A stretch of 64,000 nt of DNA from Argentina anserina (lineage: Eukaryota; Streptophyta; Magnoliopsida; Rosales; Rosaceae): contig NW_026089403.1 of NCBI RefSeq assembly GCF_933775445.1, forward strand, positions 392,346 to 456,345, read 5' to 3'. Position numbers and translations under genes: made by a program. Below, one piece after another: positions 35,801 through 49,093 of the stretch (its first letter is position 1; each line of letters begins with the position of its first letter). A model generated the notes under the pieces. That model searched no databases. It saw only the letters and a list, made by a program, of their open reading frames with translations, and was not told where the DNA came from.

Positions 35801-38800
35801 ATTGTATTTGAGAGTTTTGCAAGTGTGGGAGTGTGTTTCTTTCAAACTGAGTATCTTTACATCGTTTGCGTATCTTTAGGTTTCCAATTGTGTATCTTTT
35901 CATTTCTCGTTTGAGTATCTTTCTGTAAGGCTTTCGGATGCGAGTTTCTATTGAATTTGAGAGTTTTGCAAGTGTGGGAGTGTGTTTCTTTCAAACTGAG
36001 TATCTTTACATCGTTTGCGTATCTTTACTATTCCAATTGTGTATCTTTACATCGTTTGCGTATCTTTACTATTCCAATTGTGTATCTTTTCATTTCTCGT
36101 TTGAGTATCTTTCTGTAATGCTTCTGATGCGAGTTTCTATTGTATTTGAGAGTTTTGCAAGTGTGGGAGTGTGTTTCTTTCAAACTGAGTATCTTTACAT
36201 CGTTTGCGTACCTTTACTATTCCAATTGTGTATCTTTACATCGTTTGCGTATCTTTACTATTCCAATTGTGTATCTTTTCATTTCTCGTTTGAGTATCTT
36301 TCTGTAAGGCTTCTGATGCGAGTTTCTATTGTATTTGAGAGTTTTGCAAGTGTGGGAGTGTCTTTCTTTCAAACTGAGTATCTTTACATCGTTTGCGTAT
36401 CTTTACTATTCCAATTGTATATCTTTACATCGTTTGCGTATCTTTACTATTCCAATTGTGTATCTTTTCATTTCTCGTTTGAGTATCTTTCTGTAAGGCT
36501 TCTGATGCGAGTTTCTATTGTATTTGAGAGTTTTGCAAGTGTGGGAGTGTGTTTCTTTCAAACTGAGTATCTTTACATCGTTTGCGTATCTTTACTATTC
36601 CAATTGTGTATCTTTTCATTTCTCGTTTGAATATCTTTCTGTAAGGCTTCTGATGCGAGTTTCTATTGTATTTGAGAGTTTTGCAAGTGTGCGAGTGTGT
36701 TTCTTTCAAACTGAGTATCTTTACATCGTTTGCGTATCTTTACTATTCCAATTCTGTATCCTTTCATTTCTCGTTTGAGTATCTTTCTGTAAGGCTTTCT
36801 GATGCGAGTTTCTATTGAATTTGAGAGTTTTGCAAGTGTGGGAGTGTGTTTCTTTCAAACTGAGTATCTTTACATCGTTTGCGTATCTTTACTATTCCAA
36901 TTGTGTATCTTTTCATTTCTCGTTTGAGTATCTTTCTGTAAGGCTTCTGATGCGAGTTTCTATTGTATTTGAGAGTTTTGCAAGTGTGGGAGTGTGTTTC
37001 TTTCAAACTGAGTATCTTTACATCGTTTGCATATCTTTACTATTCCAATTGTGTATCTTTACATCGTTTGCGTATCTTTACTATTCCAATTGTGTATCTT
37101 TTCATTTCTCGTTTGAGTATCTTTCTGTAAGGCTTCTGATGCGAGTTTCTATTGTATTTGAGAGTTTTGCAAGTGTGGGAGTGTGTTTCTTTCAAACTGA
37201 GTATCTTTACATCGTTTGCGTATCTTTACTATTCCAATTGTGTATCTTTTCATTTCTCGTTTGAGTATCTTTCTGTAAGGCTTCTGATGCGAGTTTCTAT
37301 TGTATTTGAGAGTTTTGCAAGTGTGGGAGTGTGTTTCTTTCAAACTGAGTATCTTTACATCGTTTGCGTATCTTTACTATTCCAATTGTGTATCTTTTCA
37401 TTTCTCGTTTGAATATCTTTCTGTAAGGCTTCTGATGCGAGTTTCTATTGTATTTGAGAGTTTTGCAAGTGTGCGAGTGTGTTTCTTTCAAACTGAGTAT
37501 CTTTACATCGTTTGCGTATCTTTACTATTCCAATTCTGTATCCTTTCATTTCTCGTTTGAGTATCTTTCTGTAAGGCTTTCTGATGCGAGTTTCTATTGA
37601 ATTTGAGAGTTTTGCAAGTGTGCGAGTGTGTTTCTTTCAAAACTGAGTATCTTTACATCGTTTGCGTATCTTTACTATTCCAATTGTGTATCTTTACATC
37701 GTTTGCGTATCTTTACTATTCCAATTGTGTATCTTTTCATTTCTCGTTTGAGTATCTTTCTGTAAGGCTTCTGATGCGAGTTTCTATTGTATTTGAGAGT
37801 TTTGCAAGTGTGGGAGTGTGTTTCTTTCAAACTGAGTATCTTTACATCGTTTGCGTATCTTTACTATTCCAATTCTGTATCCTTTCATTTCTCGTTTGAG
37901 TATCTTTCTGTAAGGCTTTCTGATGCGAGTTTCTATTGAATTTGAGAGTTTTGCAAGTGTGGGAGTGTGTTTCTTTCAAACTGAGTATCTTTACATCGTT
38001 TGCGTATCTTTACTATTCCAATTGTGTATCTTTACATCGTTTGCGTATCTTTACTATTCCAATTGTGTATCTTTTCATTTCTCGTTTGAGTATCTTTCTG
38101 TAAGGCTTCTGATGCGAGTTTCTATTGTATTTGAGAGTTTTGCAAGTGTGGGAGTGTGTTTCTTTCAAACTGAGTATCTTTACATCGTTTGCGTATCTTT
38201 ACGATTCCAATTGTGTATCTTTACATCGTTTGCGTATCTTTACTATTCCAATTGTGTATCTTTTCATTTCTCGTTTGAGTATCTTTCTGTAAGGCTTCTG
38301 ATGCGAGTTTCTATTGTATTTGAGAGTTTTGCAAGTGTGGGAGTGTGTTTCTTTCAAACTGAGTATCTTTACATCGTTTGCGTATCTTTACTATTCTAAT
38401 TGTGTATCTTTTCATTTCTCGTTTGAATATCTTTCTGTAAGGCTTCTGATGCGAGTTTCTATTGTATTTGAGAGTTTTGCAAGTGTGCGAGTGTGTTTCT
38501 TTCAAACTGAGTATCTTTACATCGTTTGCGTATCTTTACTATTCCAATTCTGTATCCTTTCATTTCTCGTTTGAGTATCTTTCTGTAAGGCTTTCTGATG
38601 CGAGTTTCTATTGAATTTGAGAGTTTTGCAAGTGTGGGAGTGTGTTTCTTTCAAACTGAGTATCTTTACATCGTTTGCGTATCTTTACTATTCCAATTGT
38701 GTATCTTTTCATTTCTCGTTTGAGTATCTTTCTGTAAGGCTTCTGATGCGAGTTTCTATTGTATTTGAGAGTTTTGCAAGTGTGGGAGTGTGTTTCTTTC

Positions 38801-40199
38801 AAACTGAGTATCTTTACATCGTTTGCATATCTTTACTATTCCAATTGTGTATCTTTACATCGTTTGCGTATCTTTACTATTCCAATTGTGTATCTTTTCA
38901 TTTCTCGTTTGAGTATCTTTCTGTAAGGCTTCTGATGCGAGTTTCTATTGTATTTGAGAGTTTTGCAAGTGTGGGAGTGTGTTTCTTTCAAACTGAGTAT
39001 CTTTACATCGTTTGCGTATCTTTACTATTCCAATTGTGTATCTTTTCATTTCTCGTTTGAGTATCTTTCTGTAAGGCTTCTGATGCGAGTTTCTATTGTA
39101 TTTGAGAGTTTTGCAAGTGTGGGAGTGTGTTTCTTTCAAACTGAGTATCTTTACATCGTTTGCGTATCTTTACTATTCCAATTGTGTATCTTTTCATTTC
39201 TCGTTTGAATATCTTTTTGTAAGGCTTCTGATGCGAGTTTCTATTGTATTTGAGAGTTTTGCAAGTGTGCGAGTGTGTTTCTTTCAAACTGAGTATCTTT
39301 ACATCGTTTGCGTATCTTTACTATTCCAATTCTGTATCCTTTCATTTCTCGTTTGAGTATCTTTCTGTAAGGCTTTCTGATGCGAGTTTCTATTGAATTT
39401 GAGAGTTTTGCAAGTGTGCGAGTGTGTTTCTTTCAAAACTGAGTATCTTTACATCGTTTGCGTATCTTTACTATTCCAATTGTGTATCTTTACATCGTTT
39501 GCGTATCTTTACTATTCCAATTGTGTATCTTTTCATTTCTCGTTTGAGTATCTTTCTGTAAGGCTTCTGATGCGAGTTTCTATTGTATTTGAGAGTTTTG
39601 CAAGTGTGGGAGTGTGTTTCTTTCAAACTGAGTATCTTTACATCGTTTGCGTATCTTTACTATTCCAATTCTGTATCCTTTCATTTCTCGTTTGAGTATC
39701 TTTCTGTAAGGCTTTCTGATGCGAGTTTCTATTGAATTTGAGAGTTTTGCAAGTGTGGGAGTGTGTTTCTTTCAAACTGAGTATCTTTACATCGTTTGCG
39801 TATCTTTACTATTCCAATTGTGTATCTTTACATCGTTTGCGTATCTTTACTATTCCAATTGTGTATCTTTTCATTTCTCGTTTGAGTATCTTTCTGTAAG
39901 GTTTCTGATGCGAGTTTCTATTGTATTTGAGAGTTTTGCAAGTGTGGGAGTGTGTTTCTTTCAAACTGAGTATCTTTACATCGTTTGCGTATCTTTACGA
40001 TTCCAATTGTGTATCTTTACATCGTTTGCGTATCTTTACTATTCCAATTGTGTATCTTTTCATTTCTCGTTTGAGTATCTTTCTGTAAGGCTTCTGATGC
40101 GAGTTTCTATTGTATTTGAGAGTTTTGCAAGTGTGGGAGTGTGTTTCTTTCAAACTGAGTATCTTTACATCGTTTGCGTATCTTTACGAATCCAATTGT

Positions 40200-40217
40200 G
40201 TATCTTTTTCTGTAAGG
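40200..40217 (+). repeat. 21-bp deletion junction (GTATCTTTTTCTGTAAGG), nine copies in the right array
   Basis: The 23-bp segment and the start of the core are fused as GTATCTTTTTCTGTAAGG, 18 bp where a normal unit has 39 bp. The deletion lies between two TCTTT runs belonging to adjacent GTATCTTT motifs. Identical junctions begin at 43957, 45247, 47887, 48731, 51304, 53688, 56261 and 62896. All nine continue as a CTTTCGG unit and most are preceded by TTTACGATTCC; 40190 has TTTACGAATCC and 53680 has TTTACTATTCC. Confidence 0.9.
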
Positions 40218-41247
40218 CTTTCGGATGCGAGTTTCTATTGAATTTGAGAGTTTTGCAAGTGTGGGAGTGTGTTTCTTTCAAACTGAGTATCTTTACATCG
40301 TTTGCGTATCTTTACTATTCCAATTGTGTATCTTTACATCGTTTGCGTATCTTTACTATTCCAATTGTGTATCTTTTCATTTCTCGTTTGAGTATCTTTC
40401 TGTAATGCTTCTGATGCGAGTTTTTATTGTATTTGAGAGTTTTGCAAGTGTGGGAGTGTGTTTCTTTCAAACTGAGTATCTTTACATCGTTTGCGTACCT
40501 TTACTATTCCAATTGTGTATCTTTACATCGTTTGCGTATCTTTACTATTCCAATTGTGTATCTTTTCATTTCTCGTTTGAGTATCGTTCTGTAAGGCTTC
40601 TGATGCGAGTTTCTATTGTATTTGAGAGTTTTGCAAGTGTGGGAGTGTGTTTCTTTCAAACTGAGTATCTTTACATCGTTTGCGTATCTTTACTATTCCA
40701 ATTGTATATCTTTACATCGTTTGCGTATCTTTACTATTCCAATTGTGTATCTTTTCATTTCTCGTTTGAGTATCTTTCTGTAAGGCTTCTGATGCGAGTT
40801 TCTATTGTATTTGAGAGTTTTGCAAGTGTGGGAGTGTGTTTCTTTCAAACTGAGTATCTTTACATCGTTTGCGTATCTTTACTATTCCAATTGTGTATCT
40901 TTTCATTTCTCGTTTGAATATCTTTCTGTAAGGCTTCTGATGCGAGTTTCTATTGTATTTGAGAGTTTTGCAAGTGTGCGAGTGTGTTTCTTTCAAACTG
41001 AGTATCTTTACATCGTTTGCGTATCTTTACTATTCCAATTCTGTATCCTTTCATTTCTCGTTTGAGTATCTTTCTGTAAGGCTTTCTGATGCGAGTTTCT
41101 ATTGAATTTGAGAGTTTTGCAAGTGTGGGAGTGTGTTTCTTTCAAACTGAGTATCTTTACATCGTTTGCGTATCTTTACTATTCCAATTGTGTATCTTTT
41201 CATTTCTCGTTTGAGTATCTTTCTGTAAGGCTTCTGATGCGAGTTTC

Positions 41248-43149
41248 TATTGTATTTGAGAGTTTGCAAGTGTGGGAGTGTGTTTCTTTCAAACTGAGTA
41301 TCTTTACATCGTTTGCATATCTTTACTATTCCAATTGTGTATCTTTACATCGTTTGCGTATCTTTACTATTCCAATTGTGTATCTTTTCATTTCTCGTTT
41401 GAGTATCTTTCTGTAAGGCTTCTGATGCGAGTTTCTATTGTATTTGAGAGTTTTGCAAGTGTGGGAGTGTGTTTCTTTCAAACTGAGTATCTTTACATCG
41501 TTTGCGTATCTTTACTATTCCAATTGTGTATCTTTTCATTTCTCGTTTGAGTATCTTTCTGTAAGGCTTCTGATGCGAGTTTCTATTGTATTTGAGAGTT
41601 TTGCAAGTGTGGGAGTGTGTTTCTTTCAAACTGAGTATCTTTACATCGTTTGCGTATCTTTACTATTCCAATTGTGTATCTTTTCATTTCTCGTTTGAAT
41701 ATCTTTCTGTAAGGCTTCTGATGCGAGTTTCTATTGTATTTGAGAGTTTTGCAAGTGTGCGAGTGTGTTTCTTTCAAACTGAGTATCTTTACATCGTTTG
41801 CATACTTTACTATTCCAATTCTGTATCTTTTCATTTCTCGTTTGAGTATCTTTCTGTAAGGCTTCTGATGCGAGTTTCTATTGTATTTGAGAGTTTTGCA
41901 AGTGTGCGAGTGTGTTTCTTTCAAAACTGAGTATCTTTACATCGTTTGCATATCTTTACTATTCCAATTGTGTATCTTTACATCGTTTGCGTATCTTTAC
42001 TATTCCAATTGTGTATCTTTTCATTTCTCGTTTGAGTATCTTTCTGTAAGGCTTCTGATGCGAGTTTCTATTGTATTTGAGAGTTTTGCAAGTGTGGGAG
42101 TGTGTTTCTTTCAAACTGAGTATCTTTACATCGTTTGCGTATCTTTACTATTCCAATTGTGTATCTTTTCATTTCTCGTTTGAGTATCTTTCTGTAAGGC
42201 TTCTGATGCGAGTTTCTATTGTATTTGAGAGTTTTGCAAGTGTGGGAGTGTGTTTCTTTCAAACTGAGTATCTTTACATCGTTTGCGTATCTTTACTATT
42301 CCAATTGTGTATCTTTTCATTTCTCGTTTGAATATCTTTCTGTAAGGCTTCTGATGCGAGTTTCTATTGTATTTGAGAGTTTTGCAAGTGTGCGAGTGTG
42401 TTTCTTTCAAACTGAGTATCTTTACATCGTTTGCGTATCTTTACTATTCCAATTCTGTATCTTTTCATTTCTCGTTTGAGTATCTTTCTGTAAGGCTTCT
42501 GATGCGAGTTTCTATTGTATTTGAGAGTTTTGCAAGTGTGCGAGTGTGTTTCTTTCAAAACTGAGTATCTTTACATCGTTTGCATATCTTTACTATTCCA
42601 ATTGTGTATCTTTACATCGTTTGCGTATCTTTACTATTCCAATTGTGTATCTTTTCATTTCTCGTTTGAGTATCTTTCTGTAAGGCTTCTGATGCGAGTT
42701 TCTATTGTATTTGAGAGTTTTGCAAGTGTGGGAGTGTGTTTCTTTCAAACTGAGTATCTTTACATCGTTTGCGTATCTTTACTATTCCAATTGTGTATCT
42801 TTTCATTTCTCGTTTGACTATCTTTCTGTAAGGCTTCTGATGCGAGTTTCTATTGTATTTGAGAGTTTTGCAAGTGTGGGAGTGTGTTTCTTTCAAACTG
42901 AGTATCTTTACATCGTTTGCGTATCTTTACTATTCCAATTGTGTATCTTTTCATTTCTCGTTTGAATATCTTTCTGTAAGGCTTCTGATGCGAGTTTCTA
43001 TTGTATTTGAGAGTTTTGCAAGTGTGCGAGTGTGTTTCTTTCAAACTGAGTATCTTTACATCGTTTGCGTATCTTTACTATTCCAATTCTGTATCCTTTC
43101 ATTTCTCGTTTGAGTATCTTTCTGTAAGGCTTTCTGATGCGAGTTTCTA
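41248..43149 (+). repeat. 634-bp higher-order repeat, three copies
   Basis: The copies are about 41248-41880 (633 bp), 41881-42514 and 42515-43149. Each is three 148-bp units plus one long unit with the extra A in TCAAAACTGAG (3 x 148 + 190 = 634). The first copy carries private one-base deletions at GAGAGTTTGCAAG (about 41262) and GCATACTTTAC (about 41811). Part of this block reappears at 46297-47079, offset 3,930 bp. The third copy uniquely has TTTGACTATC near 42815, which also appears at about 44105 and 46745. Confidence 0.82.
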
Positions 43150-46100
43150 TTGAATTTGAGAGTTTTGCAAGTGTGCGAGTGTGTTTCTTTCAAAACTGAG
43201 TATCTTTACATCGTTTGCGTATCTTTACTATTCCAATTGTGTATCTTTACATCGTTTGCGTATCTTTACTATTCCAATTGTGTATCTTTTCATTTCTCGT
43301 TTGAGTATCTTTCTGTAAGGCTTCTGATGCGAGTTTCTATTGTATCTGAGAGTTTTGCAAGTGTGGGAGTGTGTTTCTTTCAAACTGAGTATCTTTACAT
43401 CGTTTGCGTATCTTTACTATTCCAATTCTGTATCCTTTCATTTCTCGTTTGAGTATCTTTCTGTAAGGCTTTCTGATGCGAGTTTCTATTGAATTTGAGA
43501 GTTTTGCAAGTGTGGGAGTGTGTTTCTTTCAAACTGAGTATCTTTACATCGTTTGCGTATCTTTACTATTCCAATTGTGTATCTTTACATCGTTTGCGTA
43601 TCTTTACTATTCCAATTGTGTATCTTTTCATTTCTCGTTTGAGTATCTTTCTGTAAGGCTTCTGATGCGAGTTTCTATTGTATTTGAGAGTTTTGCAAGT
43701 GTGGGAGTGTGTTTCTTTCAAACTGAGTATCTTTACATCGTTTGCGTATCTTTACGATTCCAATTGTGTATCTTTACATCGTTTGCGTATCTTTACTATT
43801 CCAATTGTGTATCTTTTCATTTCTCGTTTGAGTATCTTTCTGTAAGGCTTCTGATGCGAGTTTCTATTGTATTTGAGAGTTTTGCAAGTGTGGGAGTGTG
43901 TTTCTTTCAAACTGAGTATCTTTACATCGTTTGCGTATCTTTACGATTCCAATTGTGTATCTTTTTCTGTAAGGCTTTCGGATGCGAGTTTCTATTGAAT
44001 TTGAGAGTTTTGCAAGTGTGGGAGTGTGTTTCTTTCAAACTGAGTATCTTTACATCGTTTGCGTATCTTTACTATTCCAATTGTGTATCTTTTCATTTCT
44101 CGTTTGACTATCTTTCTGTAAGGCTTCTGATGCGAGTTTCTATTGTATTTGAGAGTTTTGCAAGTGTGGGAGTGTGTTTCTTTCAAACTGAGTATCTTTA
44201 CATCGTTTGCGTATCTTTACTATTCCAATTGTGTATCTTTTCATTTCTCGTTTGAATATCTTTCTGTAAGGCTTCTGATGCGAGTTTCTATTGTATTTGA
44301 GAGTTTTGCAAGTGTGCGAGTGTGTTTCTTTCAAACTGAGTATCTTTACATCGTTTGCGTATCTTTACTATTCCAATTCTGTATCCTTTCATTTCTCGTT
44401 TGAGTATCTTTCTGTAAGGCTTTCTGATGCGAGTTTCTATTGAATTTGAGAGTTTTGCAAGTGTGCGAGTGTGTTTCTTTCAAAACTGAGTATCTTTACA
44501 TCGTTTGCGTATCTTTACTATTCCAATTGTCTATCTTTACATCGTTTGCGTATCTTTACTATTCCAATTGTGTATCTTTTCATTTCTCGTTTGAGTATCT
44601 TTCTGTAAGGCTTCTGATCCGAGTTTCTATTGTATTTGAGAGTTTTGCAAGTGTGGGAGTGTGTTTCTTTCAAACTGAGTATCTTTACATCGTTTGCGTA
44701 TCTTTACTATTCCAATTCTGTATCCTTTCATTTCTCGTTTGAGTATCTTTCTGTAAGGCTTTCTGATGCGAGTTTCTATTGAATTTGAGAGTTTTGCAAG
44801 TGTGGGAGTGTGTTTCTTTCAAACTGAGTATCTTTACATCGTTTGCGTATCTTTACTATTCCAATTGTGTATCTTTACATCGTTTGCGTATCTTTACTAT
44901 TCCAATTGTGTATCTTTTCATTTCTCGTTTGAGTATCTTTCTGTAAGGCTTCTGATGCGAGTTTCTATTGTATTTGAGAGTTTTGCAAGTGTGGGAGTGT
45001 GTTTCTTTCAAACTGAGTATCTTTACATCGTTTGCGTATCTTTACGATTCCAATTGTGTATCTTTACATCGTTTGCGTATCTTTACTATTCCAATTGTGT
45101 ATCTTTTCATTTCTCGTTTGAGTATCTTTCTGTAAGGCTTCTGATGCGAGTTTCTATTGTATTTGAGAGTTTTGCAAGTGTGGGAGTGTGTTTCTTTCAA
45201 ACTGAGTATCTTTACATCGTTTGCGTATCTTTACGATTCCAATTGTGTATCTTTTTCTGTAAGGCTTTCGGATGCGAGTTTCTATTGAATTTGAGAGTTT
45301 TGCAAGTGTGGGAGTGTGTTTCTTTCAAACTGAGTATCTTTACATCGTTTGCGTATCTTTACTATTCCAATTGTGTATCTTTACATCGTTTGCGTATCTT
45401 TACTATTCCAATTGTGTATCTTTTCATTTCTCGTTTGAGTATCTTTCTGTAATGCTTCTGATGCGAGTTTTTATTGTATTTGAGAGTTTTGCAAGTGTGG
45501 GAGTGTGTTTCTTTCAAACTGAGTATCTTTACATCGTTTGCGTACCTTTACTATTCCAATTGTGTATCTTTACATCGTTTGCGTATCTTTACTATTCCAA
45601 TTGTGTATCTTTTCATTTCTCGTTTGAGTATCTTTCTGTAAGGCTTCTGATGCGAGTTTCTATTGTATTTGAGAGTTTTGCAAGTGTGGGAGTGTGTTTC
45701 TTTCAAACTGAGTATCTTTACATCGTTTGCGTATCTTTACTATTCCAATTGTATATCTTTACATCGTTTGCGTATCTTTACTATTCCAATTGTGTATCTT
45801 TTCATTTCTCGTTTGAGTATCTTTCTGTAAGGCTTCTGATGCGAGTTTCTATTGTATTTGAGAGTTTTGCAAGTGTGGGAGTGTGTTTCTTTCAAACTGA
45901 GTATCTTTACATCGTTTGCGTATCTTTACTATTCCAATTGTGTATCTTTTCATTTCTCGTTTGAATATCTTTCTGTAAGGCTTCTGATGCGAGTTTCTAT
46001 TGTATTTGAGAGTTTTGCAAGTGTGCGAGTGTGTTTCTTTCAAACTGAGTATCTTTACATCGTTTGCGTATCTTTACTATTCCAATTCTGTATCCTTTCA

Positions 46101-48092
46101 TTTCTCGTTTGAGTATCTTTCTGTAAGGCTTTCTGATGCGAGTTTCTATTGAATTTGAGAGTTTTGCAAGTGTGGGAGTGTGTTTCTTTCAAACTGAGTA
46201 TCTTTACATCGTTTGCGTATCTTTACTATTCCAATTGTGTATCTTTTCATTTCTCGTTTGAGTATCTTTCTGTAAGGCTTCTGATGCGAGTTTCTATTGT
46301 ATTTGAGAGTTTTGCAAGTGTGCGAGTGTGTTTCTTTCAAACTGAGTATCTTTACATCGTTTGCGTATCTTTACTATTCCAATTCTGTATCTTTTCATTT
46401 CTCGTTTGAGTATCTTTCTGTAAGGCTTCTGATGCGAGTTTCTATTGTATTTGAGAGTTTTGCAAGTGTGCGAGTGTGTTTCTTTCAAAACTGAGTATCT
46501 TTACATCGTTTGCATATCTTTACTATTCCAATTGTGTATCTTTACATCGTTTGCGTATCTTTACTATTCCAATTGTGTATCTTTTCATTTCTCGTTTGAG
46601 TATCTTTCTGTAAGGCTTCTGATGCGAGTTTCTATTGTATTTGAGAGTTTTGCAAGTGTGGGAGTGTGTTTCTTTCAAACTGAGTATCTTTACATCGTTT
46701 GCGTATCTTTACTATTCCAATTGTGTATCTTTTCATTTCTCGTTTGACTATCTTTCTGTAAGGCTTCTGATGCGAGTTTCTATTGTATTTGAGAGTTTTG
46801 CAAGTGTGGGAGTGTGTTTCTTTCAAACTGAGTATCTTTACATCGTTTGCGTATCTTTACTATTCCAATTGTGTATCTTTTCATTTCTCGTTTGAATATC
46901 TTTCTGTAAGGCTTCTGATGCGAGTTTCTATTGTATTTGAGAGTTTTGCAAGTGTGCGAGTGTGTTTCTTTCAAACTGAGTATCTTTACATCGTTTGCGT
47001 ATCTTTACTATTCCAATTCTGTATCCTTTCATTTCTCGTTTGAGTATCTTTCTGTAAGGCTTTCTGATGCGAGTTTCTATTGAATTTGAGAGTTTTGCAA
47101 GTGTGCGAGTGTGTTTCTTTCAAAACTGAGTATCTTTACATCGTTTGCGTATCTTTACTATTCCAATTGTCTATCTTTACATCGTTTGCGTATCTTTACT
47201 ATTCCAATTGTGTATCTTTTCATTTCTCGTTTGAGTATCTTTCTGTAAGGCTTCTGATGCGAGTTTCTATTGTATTTGAGAGTTTTGCAAGTGTGGGAGT
47301 GTGTTTCTTTCAAACTGAGTATCTTTACATCGTTTGCGTATCTTTACTATTCCAATTCTGTATCCTTTCATTTCTCGTTTGAGTATCTTTCTGTAAGGCT
47401 TTCTGATGCGAGTTTCTATTGAATTTGAGAGTTTTGCAAGTGTGGGAGTGTGTTTCTTTCAAACTGAGTATCTTTACATCGTTTGCGTATCTTTACTATT
47501 CCAATTGTGTATCTTTACATCTTTTGCGTATCTTTACTATTCCAATTGTGTATCTTTTCATTTCTCGTTTGAGTATCTTTCTGTAAGGCTTCTGATGCGA
47601 GTTTCTATTGTATTTGAGAGTTTTGCAAGTGTGGGAGTGTGTTTCTTTCAAACTGAGTATCTTTACATCGTTTGCGTATCTTTACGATTCCAATTGTGTA
47701 TCTTTACATCGTTTGCGTATCTTTACTATTCCAATTGTGTATCTTTTCATTTCTCGTTTGAGTATCTTTCTGTAAGGCTTCTGATGCGAGTTTCTATTGT
47801 ATTTGAGAGTTTTGCAAGTGTGGGAGTGTGTTTCTTTCAAACTGAGTATCTTTACATCGTTTGCGTATCTTTACGATTCCAATTGTGTATCTTTTTCTGT
47901 AAGGCTTTCGGATGCGAGTTTCTATTGAATTTGAGAGTTTTGCAAGTGTGGGAGTGTGTTTCTTTCAAACTGAGTATCTTTACATCGTTTGCGTATCTTT
48001 ACTATTCCAATTGTGTATCTTTACATCGTTTGCGTATCTTTACTATTCCAATTGTGTATCTTTTCATTTCTCGTTTGAGTATCTTTCTGTAA
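43150..48092 (+). repeat. 1,290-bp and 2,640-bp overlapping higher-order repeats
   Basis: A block starting TTGAATTTGAG with GTGTGCGAGTG and TCAAAACTGAG begins at 43150, 44440 and 47080, giving offsets of 1,290 and 2,640 bp. The 44440 and 47080 copies share AATTGTCTATC, which the 43150 copy lacks, so they are the closer pair. The 2,640-bp match runs from 44440-47079 to 47080-about 48090. Private bases include GTATCTGAG at about 43343 and GATCCGAG at about 44618. Confidence 0.8.
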
Positions 48093-49093
48093 GGCTTCTG
48101 ATGCGAGTTTCTATTGTATTTGAGAGTTTTGCAAGTGTGGGAGTGTGTTTCTTTCAAACTGAGTATCTTTACATCGTTTGCGTATCTTTACTATTCCAAT
48201 TCTGTATCCTTTCATTTCTCGTTTGAGTATCTTTCTGTAAGGCTTTCTGATGCGAGTTTCTATTGAATTTGAGAGTTTTGCAAGTGTGGGAGTGTGTTTC
48301 TTTCAAACTGAGTATCTTTACATCGTTTGCGTATCTTTACTATTCCAATTGTGTATCTTTACATCTTTTGCGTATCTTTACTATTCCAATTGTGTATCTT
48401 TTCATTTCTCGTTTGAGTATCTTTCTGTAAGGCTTCTGATGCGAGTTTCTATTGTATTTGAGAGTTTTGCAAGTGTGGGAGTGTGTTTCTTTCAAACTGA
48501 GTATCTTTACAACGTTTGCGTATCTTTACGATTCCAATTGTGTATCTTTACATCGTTTGCGTATCTTTACTATTCCAATTGTGTATCTTTTCATTTCTCG
48601 TTTGAGTATCTTTCTGTAAGGCTTCTGATGCGAGTTTCTATTGTATTTGAGAGTTTTGCAAGTGTGGGAGTGTGTTTCTTTCAAACTGAGTATCTTTACA
48701 TCGTTTGCGTATCTTTACGATTCCAATTGTGTATCTTTTTCTGTAAGGCTTTCGGATGCGAGTTTCTATTGAATTTGAGAGTTTTGCAAGTGTGGGAGTG
48801 TGTTTCTTTCAAACTGAGTATCTTTACATCGTTTGCGTATCTTTACTATTCCAATTGTGTATCTTTACATCGTTTGCGTATCTTTACTATTCCAATTGTG
48901 TATCTTTTCATTTCTCGTTTGAGTATCTTTCTGTAATGCTTCTGATGCGAGTTTTTATTGTATTTGAGAGTTTTGCAAGTGTGGGAGTGTGTTTCTTTCA
49001 AACTGAGTATCTTTACATCGTTTGCGTACCTTTACTATTCCAATTGTCTATCTTTACATCGTTTGCGTATCTTTACTATTCCAATTGTGTATC
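47406..49093 (+). repeat. 844-bp higher-order repeat, two copies
   Basis: The copies are 47406-48249 and 48250-49093. They share the rare base change ACATCTTTTGCG (at about 47518 and 48362), not noticed elsewhere, so the pair is a recent tandem duplication. Copy 2 has ACAACGTTTGCG near 48510. Both contain a 21-bp deletion junction (47887 and 48731). They diverge near the ends, where copy 2 passes into the next repeat. Confidence 0.8.

Larger units (their letters stand above)
31441..40224 (+). repeat. 4,497-bp higher-order repeat, two copies (second shortened)
   Basis: Copy 1 is 31441-35937. Copy 2 is 35938-40224, 210 bp shorter because it ends at the 21-bp deletion junction and lacks one 189-bp unit. 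Corresponding positions stay exactly 4,497 bp apart for over 4 kb. The repeat is nested: within it, blocks recur at offsets of 1,796 bp (for example 32318 and 34114) and 2,701 bp (34114 and 36815), and 1,796 + 2,701 = 4,497. Shared markers are TTTAGGTTTCC near the start, GTGTCTTTCTTTC, TTGTATATC and TCAAAACTGAG. A third, diverging copy starts at 40225. Confidence 0.88.
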
